DNA from: Tamarix chinensis
Taxonomy: Eukaryota > Streptophyta > Magnoliopsida > Caryophyllales > Tamaricaceae
Assembly (NCBI GenBank): GCA_030549775.1
Contig: CM060177.1
Span: 46,402,244-46,466,243 of the forward strand
DNA: 64,000 bases
Reading direction: 5' to 3'
The translations under genes were made by a program, and so were the position numbers. Each line of letters starts with the position of its first letter. Within the stretch, counting starts at the first letter, position 1. The notes beneath the pieces are model-generated. The model did no database searches, had not been told where the DNA came from, and saw nothing but the letters and a program-made list of their open reading frames with translations. Positions 1-12,679 of this stretch are shown here, piece after piece.

Positions 1-2291
1 GGTAACCGTTATAGCCTACTAAAATAACAAATATTGCATGATAGCACATTAGGATTTTTGGTGTATGAAATATGTTAAGCATGATTTATTTCGATATAAT
101 TATGTGTTAATTATTATTATCATGAAAAATGAGCATGTTACCTGATGTAAAATATTTCGGATTTAAAAGTATGATTAAAAACAATTATAATGACGTGAAA
201 ATATTTTTTAGGATAATTATGTGTAAAATAATAGATAGAGCATGCTTAGATATAATTGTAGGATAATTATTATAAGATGTGTGCCCTAGGGGTAATTTAG
301 TCATTTTTTTGTATTATGATATTTATCCAACAAAATCATGTCTAATGTGTATTATCTTTTTTTGATTATGCAATCATTTATTTTGTATGTTTTAAAAGTG
401 TATGATAGGGTTTTGTATGTAGAAATAGGTGTAAGGGAAAAATAGTCTTTTGACTTATCTGGTAATTTAAATTGTATAATAAATAATTAAATTATTTTAT
501 TTTAACCTTTTCATGATAAATTAATAAATAAAATAGATTTAGCATTTAAAAGGATGATAATCTAATAATTATTGGCCTCAAGGGCATTTTGGTCATTTTT
601 GGCCTAGTGCGTCTAAATGTGAATAATTAGACATAGGATAACCTTAGACTTTTAATAAGTTGACTTTAGTGTTGAGGTTGACCTTGTTTGGACCGCTAAC
701 CTAAGAGTTGACTTGTATGATTGAAAATAAAGGAAAAATGAATAAGTATGAAAGTGAGAATAAATGTGTAGTGCGTGTTATTTGTGATCACCTTATAAAA
801 ATACTAATATGTAAAGTGGAAGATCTTGAGTTTGGTAATGGTTTCTCTCTAGGAGTAGCTACCCTAGAGATGAGGTAGGAGTCCTCGATATGTTTGGTTT
901 TTTGGGTGCTGGTTGTGCCCCAGTAAGGCCCTAGTCTACCCTATAGGTGACCTACGGGTCCTATAGGGGGTATTGATACTTAAGGATTAGGTGTTCAAGG
1001 TGAGGAGGGTATTATGTGCCTTGTGCATCAGTATAACCAAAGTTTTGTTATGCCTTTGGGTTGGATGGTTGGAGGATACCGTGATATCTTGTGTGTCGGT
1101 ATAACTGTTGTACTTTTATGTCTCCAGATTATTATTATATCTCCCTTGAATAAATAAAAATAAAAATGATATGATCAATTTAGAATGATTATTATTGGAT
1201 ATTAGATTTGTTTCGATAGTAGCCTTGTGCCTACCTATGGTCTCAGTAGTAGCCTTTGTACTTTCTTGTGGTTTCGATAGTAGCCTTTGTGCCTACCGGT
1301 GTTGGTATTATGTCTGTAAGTATACCTGTGACATTATGTATATTATTATACTATATCTATAAGTATACTAGTGATATTGTATTTTCATTTAGTGTACTTG
1401 TAAGTGTACCTGTGAGGTTATAGATTTTATTATTCTATATCTTTAAGTTCATATGTGATTTTATGTATTTTATTATATTCTACCCATAAGTATACATATG
1501 ATGTTGTGGATTTTGTTATATTTTACCTGTGAACATACCTGTGATGTTATAAATTTGGTTGGGATTTATGCCGAGATATGAGTCATGCTGTGAATGTAAT
1601 AATTTTTATGCTGGAGTTTGGGCTCTAATTATTACTTTTGAGAGCATCTTTGGTATGTTAGTTTGGCAAGCTTTCAGTTGTTTTAAATAAATGAAAATGA
1701 TTAGTATGTGGCTTTAATAGAATTCAACCGTCTAAATGAGTATTGTATATCAATCCTCATATGAATACTTAAATGTCTTATACATGTTTGTTTTATGCCT
1801 TGCATGTGTTCCATTCTAAGTTTTCATATTAGTTTGGTATAAAGGGTTATGCAGTACCATAGTACTGACAGGTTCCATTTCGTGGTCCTTTTCCTATTCA
1901 ACGGGTAGTCTTTACCTTGCAGGACTACTTTAAGGGTAAGGTCTGATGACTTTAAATAGGGGGTTGAGAGTTAGGACTATCTAGTGTTCACTTTGACTTC
2001 TTTTACTCCGAATATTTCATGGACTCTTAAGTCCTCTGCTATTTCCCTTTGTCATATTGTAACTCTTTGCCTAATCTTTTTGTACTTATTAGGAAAATTT
2101 AATTTGTAATGAAATTTCTATCCTACGTTTGTTATAATGTTATTTAAGTTAAGTATTGTTTAGCCTTATCACTTAGTATAAGAATGGTAGAGGATGCCAG
2201 ACTTATATTGAGTGTGGCGGTAACACCCATTGATTTTGTAATTAACACTTCTGCAAAGAAAAATTTTTAGTGTGAAAATGGGGGTGTTAAA
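1..2291 (-). mobile_element. S1: family-S LTR-like unit, 3' end beyond window
   Basis: The stretch 2160-2291 is the reverse complement of the start of S3 and S8. It shows, in order, TAGCCTTA.CACTTAGTAT, a GTAGAGGAT...CCAGAC block, AGTGTGGCGGTAA, the AAAAATTTTT.AGT block and terminal GGGGGTGTTAA. The element therefore starts near 2291 and runs leftwards off the window edge. The terminal TGTAACA has decayed. No coding domain is seen. Assignment of the rest of 1-2160 to the same unit is inferred from continuity and from GGCTACTAT-like words at 1200-1300. I infer a solo or partial long LTR. Confidence 0.6.
1196..1556. repeat. Tandem repeats inside S1
   Basis: At 1215-1305 a unit of about 40 bp containing GATAGTAGCCTTTGTGCC recurs three times. 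At 1316-1556 a second unit of about 60 bp recurs about four times, each with TAAGTATACCTGTGA and TTATTATA..CTATAT. Copies are imperfect. The first block lies where the hairpin arrays sit in other family-S units, and its reverse complement contains GGCTACTAT, resembling the CCACTATTAT word. Confidence 0.7.
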
Positions 2292-3600
2292 TCTTTTATT
2301 CTTCTCAATATTTCAAAATACATAGAGTCAAAGAGTCAAAGATCATAGAAATTGAAGATAAAAAAATGAAGAAACCAAAGAGATGAAAATTGGATAATTG
2401 GGGATGAAAGAGATCAAGATTGAAAATTAAAGCTCAAAGATGTTGAATCATTATGAGTTTATCATCAAACTTGATTAAAGTGACCGCACATACACAAATC
2501 ATATCCTCTTCATCAACGACTTTAAATATGAACAAAGGAGCCAAAATTTCCAAATCATACACTCTTGATCAAAAACATCAAATCTCCATTATTTATTTAT
2601 AGCAAGCTCACTAAATTCAAGATGAGCCTTAGATAACTAATATAATTTGAGTTTGAGTTTAGCATCCATTATGAGAGAAACCTATTATTGTAGTGATTGT
2701 CAGAAAATTTGCTGGCCTAGACTAGGTGATTAAATCAAGGGAAGTAATAATTATGTCTTTAGAAATTATACCCAAAATTTGATCTACAACTTTGTATATT
2801 GATTTTCTATATAGAAAAAAAAGTTCTTAAGCACCTACATATTGTAGTGAATTTACAAATAGTATTTTCTTCTTTTCATGATATAAGTAACTATATGGTG
2901 TACCTAGGTGTACTCTAAAAGGTAATACTATGTAATGTGGCATTACCATCTCAATGTCGAATGATGCTACATCATTCCCCATATGTCTTTTCAGGTTTCC
3001 TTCATGTGACTTTAGCGATAATCAAGTATGACTATCATAATCATTAAGTATCATTGTTATCATCAAGCATGATTGTTATAACCACTAGGAATATAATAGT
3101 AACAATATTCAATTATGGTCATTACAAAATATATTACAATAGTAATAATTAAGTATGTTACAATGAGTGTTGTAATCAACAAACATAGAGTATGAATAAT
3201 GAAATCATCGAGTATGACTAAATCATCAAGTATGGACATTAAACTATATATTATAATGATAATCATTAAGTATGAGGTTTTTAAATACCTAGTATATGGT
3301 AGTAATCACAAATTATGATTGTCGTAATCATCAATCATGATTGTTGAAATCATTGAGGATGAGTTTGGTCACTTTTGCACTCATCAATGATCATCGAGTA
3401 GGTGTGACTATTGGATTCATCAAATACAACACATACTATTTTGATCAATTATGTAATATTATAATTATCATGTATAAGTATTTAGATCCATAAGTACATG
3501 ACATATAACCATCAATGTTTATAGCTAAGGTCAACATATATATAGCATTCTAAAGAACAAAATATACACCTTCAATGTTGATGGAACCTAAGATACACCT
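2292..3600. repeat. AT-rich spacer with degenerate ATCATCAAGTATGA minisatellite
   Basis: No gene is visible here. From about 3010 to 3480 the words ATCAAGTATGA, AATCATTAAGTATG and TGTTATAATCATC recur every 20-30 bp in a degenerate array. The small reading frame antisense to 3063-3266 is a by-product of this composition. The rest is anonymous AT-rich DNA. The end of the stretch is the target site (CACCT) of S2. Confidence 0.6.
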
Positions 3601-4287
3601 TGTAACACCCCAATTTTTCATTACCAAAAAATTTTATTTTTAAAATATTGTGGAAGCGAAAATACTTAAACACTCTTATAGAAAAATGGGGTGCTAGAAC
3701 CTTACTTAACACAAGATAATCGTCTCACCACCTACCTCACCTTAGGCACAAGCCTAAGTATCCAACCAACTAAGCACAAGGAAAAAACTAGAGTGCACAA
3801 AAAACAATTAAGGATATAAAAGTCAAGGATTATAATCTAGGGATATGTAAGCCTAAAATCCATACAAATAATTCACCAGAAGAAAAATGTTAACTAAAGG
3901 AAATCTAAGGGATGATCCATTAGTTACTTAAGGACCACAAAAGAATGTCTCTAGGAATTCCTATGCTCAAATAATCCTACAATGCTAAAGAAGAGAATAT
4001 ACCACTAATTGGTCTTCCTTGAAAACCTACACAAGACCTCTTGGTCAAGGGACTGAGCAGGTGATTGCAAAACAACCCCATAAGTATGCATACACACCGA
4101 GCAAACCAATCTAACACTAATGTAGATCATGACATTAGCAAGACTCACACAACATGCTCATGATAAGACATAATAAAGTGTACATGCAATACTCTTACTA
4201 TATCAATAACATAATATCACACAAGCTCATACAAGACATTCTTATATCCATCAAAACATGCTTCATCATAATCATAAAGGCATACAA

Positions 4288-4288
<1 letters not shown>

Positions 4289-4355
<67 letters not shown>
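4289..4355. repeat. Compound (TA)n(TG)n microsatellite in S2
   Basis: About 20 TA units run directly into about 13 TG units. It lies inside S2 and gives rise to a spurious 78-residue reading frame rich in I-Y and C-V. Confidence 0.95.
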
Positions 4356-6156
4356 TATATCATACATATTGTATTCTTGAGGAAACATGAAACATGATTC
4401 ACTTGGATTATCCACATAGTAGTGTATAGGGAGTATATCGTAGAGTAATGCACATGTAGATATACATGTACAACTCTTTAACCATAGATTCTCATAGTAG
4501 GGGGATCATTGTTATACTTAAGATAGATCATGTGATAATTCATGGAATCATGATTGGATAACATAATCATGCTACAATGGAGTTTTCAAGGGAAGTGCAT
4601 GGTAGCCCATGATGTTTACACGTATATATATACATACCATGATAGATATTCCACATTATGTATTCAAAGGAGAACTTGAAGGATATTACATTTAAGGTAG
4701 GTAGTTATATGATAAGCTTAGAATCGACTAGATACTATCTTTGGTTAAAGTGATAATAACATTCATTTATACTATTTTAATGAGTAAATAAACAAGATTA
4801 TACAATAATTCATCACTTGAGTGATTCATGAGTTCTTAAATACTTATGATACAAAACTAGGTATTATGTCGGTGAAATAGCTATACAAATATCGAGCATA
4901 AATAAGAAAAGACCCATTTAATACATCTTTAGGATTCATTTTAGTTATTATCTTGCATTAGGTGAAAATAGAACTAATTTATACCAATGTATTGAGAAAT
5001 AGGTGGGATCATTCCCCATGTTATCTCAATACCCATGGAAGTTGCACCAAATAAATGGGCATAAAGTGTGGACGAAGCCAAGATAACTTAGTGGATATAG
5101 GTCTGGGTCAAAACTAGAAGCTCTCCTATTGTGACTAAACTCTTCAATATCGATAACAACTAGTACAACATCAATTTTTAAACTAGGAAAGGCATCATGA
5201 TCACCGAGGATCTCAAGATCAACTAGGATCCTACACGAAGGTAAGCTAAGGAAAAATGTTCGAAGGTAGATTAACCCTAGGTAACTAATCAAGGATCAAT
5301 TAATAGACCTATAATAATGCGCGTTCCACTTTAAGTGATTAATATATTATTGGATGAATATTTTATAACACATCAAAGTCCATAGATAATATCATACTCG
5401 ATAAAAATCATTTCAATCCAAAAGCAACCATGTAAGGCTCTCACATTAACCAATGTTCCCATCAAGGGTATCTTAAAGTGATCATCCCATTACTAGATCA
5501 ATTTTACAAAAGGCACAATTATAAAATATTAATATGAACCATAAATATCCAAACCAACCTTTAGTTTTCATTTATTTCTCTTTGTTCACAATTAAAATCT
5601 TGGTCAAAGCCATAGTTCATTAATTAACCATAGTCTTACCATTCATTAACGAATATTACATGTTAATCCCTAAGACCAAGATAAAGGTCTAATTGAAGTT
5701 CAACTAGAATCCAACCCTAAATAATGTTATTTATTCATTTATTTAAGTATCCAAGTGAAGGTCAATGTTTATAGATGATGTCAAAGAGAGGTAAGATAAG
5801 GTTAATTTAAGAACATCATATGTTCATGTTATTTTATTCTATTCATGCTAAGTCATTTAAACTTACAAGGTTCCACATTTTAAGGTTGGGATATTAGTTA
5901 TTAGAAGTCTATTATCCATCATCATGGTTTGTTACATAGATACCACCCACATTTAATCATTTTGTGGTCAAGAGCAAGACCAAATATTAGGTTAAGGTCA
6001 AATTAGGATCAACTGCTACTAACTTTAATCCATCATTAAACTCAATTAATCCAATCAATCTTATAGGCACTAGAATCTTAAATCATCTTCCATTCATAAG
6101 GAGACTCAAGTATCATATTCAGAAAGAAATATATAAGAAATGTAACTAGAGATAAT

Positions 6157-6530
6157 ACCAGTCGATGGTTTCCAAAGACCAGTCAATTGATCATGTTAAC
6201 CAATCGATCAGTCTCATGGACCATTCAGTTGATTTAGGCACTGCCAAACCCTCATGGTGGTGGAAATCCACTTAATTAGTCAATCCCACTGATTGACTGT
6301 TCTAAGCATAAGTCGATTGGTTTGGCCAAACCTATCAATGGGTCTAATAAATGGATAATACTACTAGGTTCACAGACCAACCAGTCGATGGGTTGGCTCA
6401 GCCAATTGACTGCTCTAAGAACCTATCAATTGGTTTATCCAAACTAGTTGATGGGTTTAACCCAAGGTCAAGGCTATTGAAGTTACAAGAAAACCGGTCA
6501 ATGGGTCTACCTATCCAATCAATTTATCGG
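6157..6530. repeat. Array of CCAGTCGATGG / CCAATTGACTG words in S2
   Basis: Semi-palindromic words (CCAGTCGATGG, CCAGTCAATTGATC, CCAATCGATCAGT, CCAGTCGATGGGTTGG, CCAATTGACTG, CTAGTTGATGG, CCGGTCAATGGG) recur about every 30-50 bp, often with GGTTTGGCCAAACC or TTGGCTCAGCCAA inverted repeats between them. Two more copies are at 7803-7840. Similar words occur in the copia LTRs at 9550-9600 and 27835-27875. Confidence 0.75.
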
Positions 6531-8000
6531 GGCAAAACATCTCTTACCAAACACACTTACAAATAATCAAGTTCCCTGATCTTTACTCAATCAATCCAAA
6601 CATCAATCAAAGGTCATTTAAGGTTTTAAAAAACAACATCCATAGATGAACATGAGAATTGCCATAATCAAACTTAGAATTTCAATAGCATATCAAACCC
6701 ATGTCTGCGTCTCATGAAATAAAAATGCTAGAAAATCATGATTCATATTCTCTTCATGTTATGCCATCATGTATACAATTTATACATCATATTATGCATT
6801 CTAATTTCGATGAATTGCTCAGAATATCAAGGCAAGCCACAAAATCCAAATCATACCCATAAAGTTTATGCACGCAAACTCAAGTTAGATTATCTACCAT
6901 TCTTACATCTATTCAATGTCATCATGCCCAAATACATTTTCATCTCTAATACTCATGATTTCACATACAAAAAGAACATAAACTAGACTTGATCATAATA
7001 TTTACTACAAAAATAAGGAAGCTAATGGTTTACCTCAAGAAAACATAGCAAAGCCACCTAAAAGTAAAAGTGTTAGAAAATCTAAACATTTCCAACACTT
7101 TAAAACCTTACAAGAATTGAGATTAAACCTTATTCAAATGCGTAAAATTCATAAAAACCTATAGTAACATCAAATATTTAGGGAGGAAGATTAGAGAATG
7201 ATCAACCTTCCAATAAAATAAAGAGCCCAAGGAAATAAGAGTTAAATCCTCATCCTTTTCCCAAATCTAACCCCATAGTGCTTAAGACTAAAACAAGAAG
7301 GAGTTAGAGGAAGGATTAATAAAGGAAATGAAGGTTATAATTGAAGGCTAATGTGGGTGAAGCAAGTATAAAGAAGAGCAGGAAAGCTCAGGGGTTAGGG
7401 AAAAGGGGAGAAAACTAAAGGCTTCCGATAGATAAAGAAGGGTAATGTGGTTTATATATAGATACCCCAAAACCTATCCCAAATCTAAGCTTCCAAGTAC
7501 ACACTTTTGGAGGTTCAAGCTAGCTTGCTATCTCTAAGCTAAATGGTAAAAACTTAATTCAGATGTGCCTTAAAAATTTCAAACACAAGAAGGGAATAAG
7601 AACAATAATGAGAGGAAATTGAAGCCATAATTTATTAAGGGATTCAGTAAAATAGGTTAGGAAGGCTCAAATGCATTTTAAAATCATAAACAAACCACTT
7701 AGAACATAATCACAAAGTTAAAACCTTTTTGGGAAAATATTTGGGGGAGAAAATTGAGCCCGAAGAACAACCAGCTCAATCAAAATTATAATTTAAGTAA
7801 TACACCAGTTGATTTACCTCCAAACCAGTTAATTGGTATTCCAATAAAATCAATTATCTTCCGATATCCAAACCAATCTTAACCAAAAGCATACCAACCT
7901 TAAAAATGCCTCTAAAATATGATTAAACACACTTAAATCACAATCAAACACACATATTAACACATATTAAAAACCCTAAAAGGTGGGGTATTGCACACCT

Positions 8001-8862
8001 TGTCCATTGAGACACAATTATTTGTAATTTTTTAATTCCTTTATCATCTTATAACATGTTTTGTTACATATAATACTCTACATATCTACACTAACATATT
8101 TTTATTACATGGCACTAAAATAAATTATATAAGATACAATCAAATATATGGTACATCGACCTACTCCTATAAGTTGAGTAATTTATCACTTTTTATGCTT
8201 AGGCTTTGTTTAATTCTTGAAAAGCAATAAGGAAAGGGGGAAAAGTCGAATGGAAAGTATTTTCCGCTTATTTTGTTTCTTAGAAAGTTATAGGGAAAGA
8301 AAATAAGAAGGAAAAGTTTAGAAAGTTACACGGCATTATTTTCCTACTTCAAACCCAAGGAAAATAGTTGAGAAAGTTTCATTGAGTTACTGCCCGATGA
8401 TTTTTTTTACTTGGCTTTTACCCATCTTTAGTTTAATGTCATCTCCTTCTATTAATCTTCATTAACTATTCCTTGTTTGATATTTATTGCTTACCTTTGA
8501 TCCTCTACACTCTTCAACTCATGGCTCTAGAATTTCATTGTAATGTTTGCACTAGCTTTACGTAATGTTCAAACTTTAAGCTTATTGTCAACCGATTGGC
8601 TCAACCACTCAATTTCGGTAATGTCCTAAATATCCCATTCTCTTTTTTATTTTAACTTAGTGACATATGTAATTTTAAAACCCTACTTCTTATTTTAGAT
8701 TTTGGGGTTTAAAACATTTGATTTTGGATGATGCAGCTTGAATTTTTTTTGCTTTTGATGTTGATTTATAGATTGGCCTTAAATTTGTGGAATTTTTGTT
8801 TATGTGTTGGTTGATTTGATGGAATGTTAGCTTCACTCTATGCTACTATTTGGTTTAATCTG
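8001..8862. other. Intergenic, no gene seen
   Basis: Anonymous AT-rich DNA between S2 and the copia solo LTR. The stretch from 8209 (GGCTTTGTTTAATTC followed by purine-rich GAAAG runs) resembles one end of the MITE-like element at 45331, but no matching second end was found. Confidence 0.4.
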
Positions 8863-10287
8863 TGAAAAAACCCTAGAGAGGATAAATAGGGTAGAACAAA
8901 GGATGAGAAAGTAAAAACTTGCACAATAATTATGGTGGTTCACGAATCCAATGCACCTCTACATCCACTACAAAAAGATCTTTCATTTTGAATTTTAAAA
9001 TATTTTTTTATTGTGTATTGATGATTATTAGTCTTTTAGATTTATATGTCTACAATATTAATGATCTCTCTAAGAGTTTATTTACCCCTTTAAATAGTTA
9101 ACCTCTCTAGGTTTATGGATATACAAATCCAATGAGCTCTTTAGAAACTCTAGACACACAACCTCTTAATAATGTATTTTGAAGAGTGTTGTTGTGTTTA
9201 CAATTGATTCCTCATAAAATATAGAACTAAAAGTGTATAATAAAATATGAGGAAAGTAAACAAGTTAGATGAATAAGTGTTACAAGTGTAAGAACAATTT
9301 AGCTATGAAGAACAAATTGAGTACTAGATAAGCTTGATTTAGATTTAAAAGTGGAAAATTAAAACTCTATTTAATATTTGTAAGATATGAAAATGATGGT
9401 TTTAAAAAAATTTATGTCTTCTTGATCAATGTATATTAAAGTCTAACAACTCTTATTTATAGTGCTAAAAGATGAAAGAATTCAACACTAGTCGTTGGAT
9501 GTAAAAAGTACTTTAATAGTGAAATTTCAACAGGAAGAAAATCTCCTAAATGCCCAAACTAGTTGATCGGTATTTAAACTAGCCAATCGATCAACTGATT
9601 TTCAATATTATGCACCTTGGTAACAAAAAATAAAAATAAAAACTTATAACTTGAGTAACAAAACTTGAAATTAAGTGTTTTCTTTTTTGCTATAAATTAG
9701 ATATCTTAAGCTTTCCAAAGATGTATTATCATACCAAAAATAATTTCTATAGAATTTATAGTGAACTTTTTAAGTCAGATTATATGCAAAAACTTCTTAA
9801 AATAAAATTAATTTAATATATCCTTTTTTGCAAAAATACTTGAAAATTTTTTAATGCATGAAATCATTTTAAGATCTTTTAAAATGATTTTTGAATAGGA
9901 TTAGAAATATCAAATTATTGAAAAATCTAAGTACTCGATATATAATCCATATGTACATAATTAAAACCTAAAACTGTAACATACTTCATAAAGCTTGAGT
10001 CTTGGTTTCTTGAGCACACTTACATATACCTTTATGGTTTGTGTATTTCAAATATGAAATTGAAATAGTTGAAGCCAAAGTTTTAAATTTTTTTTCCTTT
10101 GTTGATCTTTTCCTTGTGATTTGGATATGATTTGCAAACTTGATCTCCTCAACACTCCTTGATATAGTTAAGTATTGAGTACTTTGGTTTTTGCTAGGAT
10201 ACACATGTACACTTAACAAGATAAGTCAAATTTATAATTAAGTTTGTTATCATCAAAACAAAGGTTGATTAGCTTATAAATTCAACA
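8863..10287 (-). mobile_element. Solo LTR of a Ty1/copia element
   Basis: Read on the minus strand it begins TGTTGAATTTATAAGC (10287 leftwards), continues with CAACCTTTGTTTTGATGATA, and ends ...AGGGTTTTTTCA at 8863. This beginning is widespread in plant copia LTRs of the Tork/SIRE type. The flanks are ATCTG (8858-8862) and ATTTG (10288-10292), a 5-bp target duplication with one change. Length is 1425 bp and no internal domain follows, so it is a solo LTR. Most of its length is homologous, inverted, to the split LTR at 18403-18731 plus 27481-28597, which confirms both boundaries. It contains GTTGATCGGT and CAATCGATCAACTG words. Confidence 0.8.
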
Positions 10288-10560
10288 ATTTGTCGGCATT
10301 TTAACTCAATGTCATGTTGATGTGTCTATGAATGTACTAGTTTATCTTTTCATTTAATTTTATAATAATAATGATAACTAGCTCTTCTATAGCATAAGAA
10401 TCCATTAATTTTCATTATTTTTTTCAAACAAAAGAAATTCATAGAATCACATGTGGTTATTTCAATAACTTTGTTAGAAGTTGTGTTTTCAAGGGAATCA
10501 AATAGCATTAATGTTGATTTCCAACTGTAATGACAATGTCTACTTACTCAAACATTAACA

Positions 10561-10753
10561 TATATAGTTAAGTCCTTAATTCATGATTGAATATGTATGT
10601 ATCATATGGAGAAATAGTTGATGAACACACACATGGTTTAAATACATTCTGATGAGTGTATATGGTTAAGTCCTTAATCATGATTGAATATGTATGTACC
10701 ATATGGAGAAATAGTTGATGAACACATACATGGTTTAAATACATTATGATGCT
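10561..10753. repeat. Tandem duplication, unit about 97 bp
   Basis: Two adjacent copies (10561-10658 and 10659-10753) share ATGATTGAATATGTATGTA, CATATGGAGAAATAGTTGAT and CATGGTTTAAATACATT, with a handful of differences. No function is evident. Confidence 0.9.
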
Positions 10754-11795
10754 TATTTGTAGGGTAGTTTGGTACCTATGGCATCGGCCTTTCCTTTTAG
10801 GATCAAATATGATAATCTAATATTACTAATATATGTAGAAAATTTCATGTCTGGATAAACCCAAAATGATAATATATAACAGTCATTTAAAATGCTCTTA
10901 CTGCTGAAAAGAATCTGTAAAAAATTTTGATATTGTCTGGGTAGTAACCATCCCCTTTGCTTATAATTTATGTCAACTTGACCAAACCAAACCAAATAGT
11001 TGAAAGATGGATTATAAATGCTTCATCATTAATAATGAGGTAGCTCATGGGTTGCTTTTATCATTACTATTTCATCAGGTAGACAAATTTTTCTAAAAGA
11101 AAAAGGTCCAGTTTATTCGATACGTTGGCAGAAGACCTTAAGGCAATAACCGACTGACATAGATTTTTGCTTTATTGTTGGCATATACTTTAGTGCACTA
11201 CCAGACTACTTCCTTGCTTACTCATAATCTAGTGAACATTCATCTGCATTAGCATCTAATGAGCGTGCATTAAAGTTACATCATTCTCACCTAGCTAAAC
11301 CTTCTTGTAAACGGTTCTCATGCACATTCCTAGGGACTAGCTTGTTCTCTTTTTCCGGTCATATTAATGAAGTTGGCTCTTTTACCTTGATATTTAAGCA
11401 GCAGTCAGTGTTCCATGTGTTACAAATCCTCTCCTCCTTAGAATGATTTGATCCATAAAACAATAACTTCATTCTGCTTAAATTAGGATCAAGTAAGAAT
11501 ATTGTGACATGGATTTTTCTTTGATCCTTTGTGTGCTTCTCTCCTTGAGCATGTATCAGTTTATTATCAATGTTTCATATGTGTTGGTGGTGTCTGTTTC
11601 CTTTTGTTTTTTGGTTTTTTATTGTTATCGTTGTTGGGGGGATGGGAAATTGGGTTTGGGGTTTAGATGCTTGTTATTATTTATACTCTCCTGTACATTA
11701 ATTTTTTTGGTTTCCTTTGTTGCTGAAATGAACTCTATATTGCTATATTTGTTGTCACCTGATACACCTTCTTGTCACATGACTTCTTCTCTGTG
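10754..11795. other. Intergenic or intronic, no gene seen
   Basis: No convincing coding sequence. The 95-residue hydrophobic frame at 11509-11796 lies in T-rich DNA and ends at the start of the MYB-like homology. It is more likely old intron sequence of that gene than a membrane protein. Confidence 0.4.
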
Positions 11796-12300
11796 AACCC
11801 ACCAGAATCCAAAACAGGGAACAACATACGGCTAATATTTGGCTCTCTTCTTGCTACAATGGGTGGAGAAAGTGAATCTATGGCATCCAGCAGCAACTCT
11901 AATGGCAATGAGGGAAAAGCCTCCCTTTGAGAGTAGATGATGCTCAAAGCTCCTTTCCTAGAGATGGCTCTCAAAATTGCTACTCTGTTGTATATCCCAC
12001 TTGTATTTCTCCATTATTTCCTTGCCCAATTCCATTTTGGATGGATCATGATGCTAAATCGCCAAAGAAAGGAAGTGCACGAGGTGCTCAAACAAGAGTT
12101 GTGCATACGACTCCAATCGATGTTGACGAGTTATATCGCTTGTCAGAGTTGAGCTTTAGTGAATCGCTTGGTGATAAATGACCACCAAATCTATTCCTGA
12201 AGCTAGTTGACGGCTTCACTAGACAAATCGCTGTTCATGATAACACTTCTGGTGATCATTCAAGAATCCGCAATCCAATCCATGCAATCGGAAATGTGTT
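11796..12300 (+). pseudogene. Decayed 3' part of a single-repeat (SHAQKYF-type) MYB transcription factor gene
   Basis: Three pieces in order resemble the C-terminal half of KUA1/MYBS-type plant MYB proteins. First, a frame at 11796-11930 with NPPESK and ESESMASSSNSN, like the ESMDSTNS stretch of the family, ending in TGA. Second, after a frame change, 11930-12178 with YSVVYPT, PFPIPFW-like PCPIPFW and the hallmark TPIDVDELYRLSELSFSES (family: P-V-N-V-D-E-L-x-x-x-S-x-L-S). Third, after an in-frame TGA at 12179, LFLKLVDGFTRQIAVH and NPIHAI, like the family end SLKLL...RQSAFH...PIHAV. The DNA-binding MYB repeat is not found upstream. Frame changes, the stop and the missing exons make it a pseudogene. 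Homology is judged from memory of the family, not from a search. Confidence 0.6.
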
Positions 12301-12599
12301 TCAATACAGGAACGTGATGTGCACCTTGGTTCTCACTTTTAGTTGTTTCTTTGTTTGTCTTACGGCCTTTAACATCAGCAAGTTTTGGTTGGTGTTAATT
12401 TAGATCTATAAACTTTGAATTGTTTTGGGTTTAGTTTAGGTGAATTCAATTAAGAATTAAAATCAACGTTATTTGTTATTAAACAAAAAGGACAAAATTT
12501 ATGATTTGTTATTATTGTCACACTTATTATAATAAGTATTATATTATATGTAATAATAACAAATTATTATTATCATAATATATGTAATATTAATCACAA

Positions 12600-12679
<80 letters not shown>

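Larger units (their letters stand above)
3601..7995 (+). mobile_element. S2: complete family-S LTR-like unit with CACCT target duplication
   Basis: It starts TGTAACACCCCAATTT at 3601 and ends GGGGTATTGCA at 7995. CACCT lies directly before (3596-3600) and directly after (7996-8000), so the ends are well fixed and the unit is 4395 bp. The start shares AAAAATTT and TGGAAGCG words with S3, S4 and S8, but the interior is diverged, so this is a separate subfamily. No gag or pol is present. It contains a TA/TG microsatellite and an array of CCAGTCGATGG-like words. TG...CA ends plus a 5-bp duplication are the hallmark of LTR retrotransposons, so I read it as a solo long LTR. A non-autonomous element without an internal domain is the alternative. 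Confidence 0.8.

Noticed and set aside
11509..11796. Small hydrophobic membrane protein
   Set aside because: T-rich DNA directly upstream of the MYB-like exon homology; hydrophobicity follows from T-rich codons.
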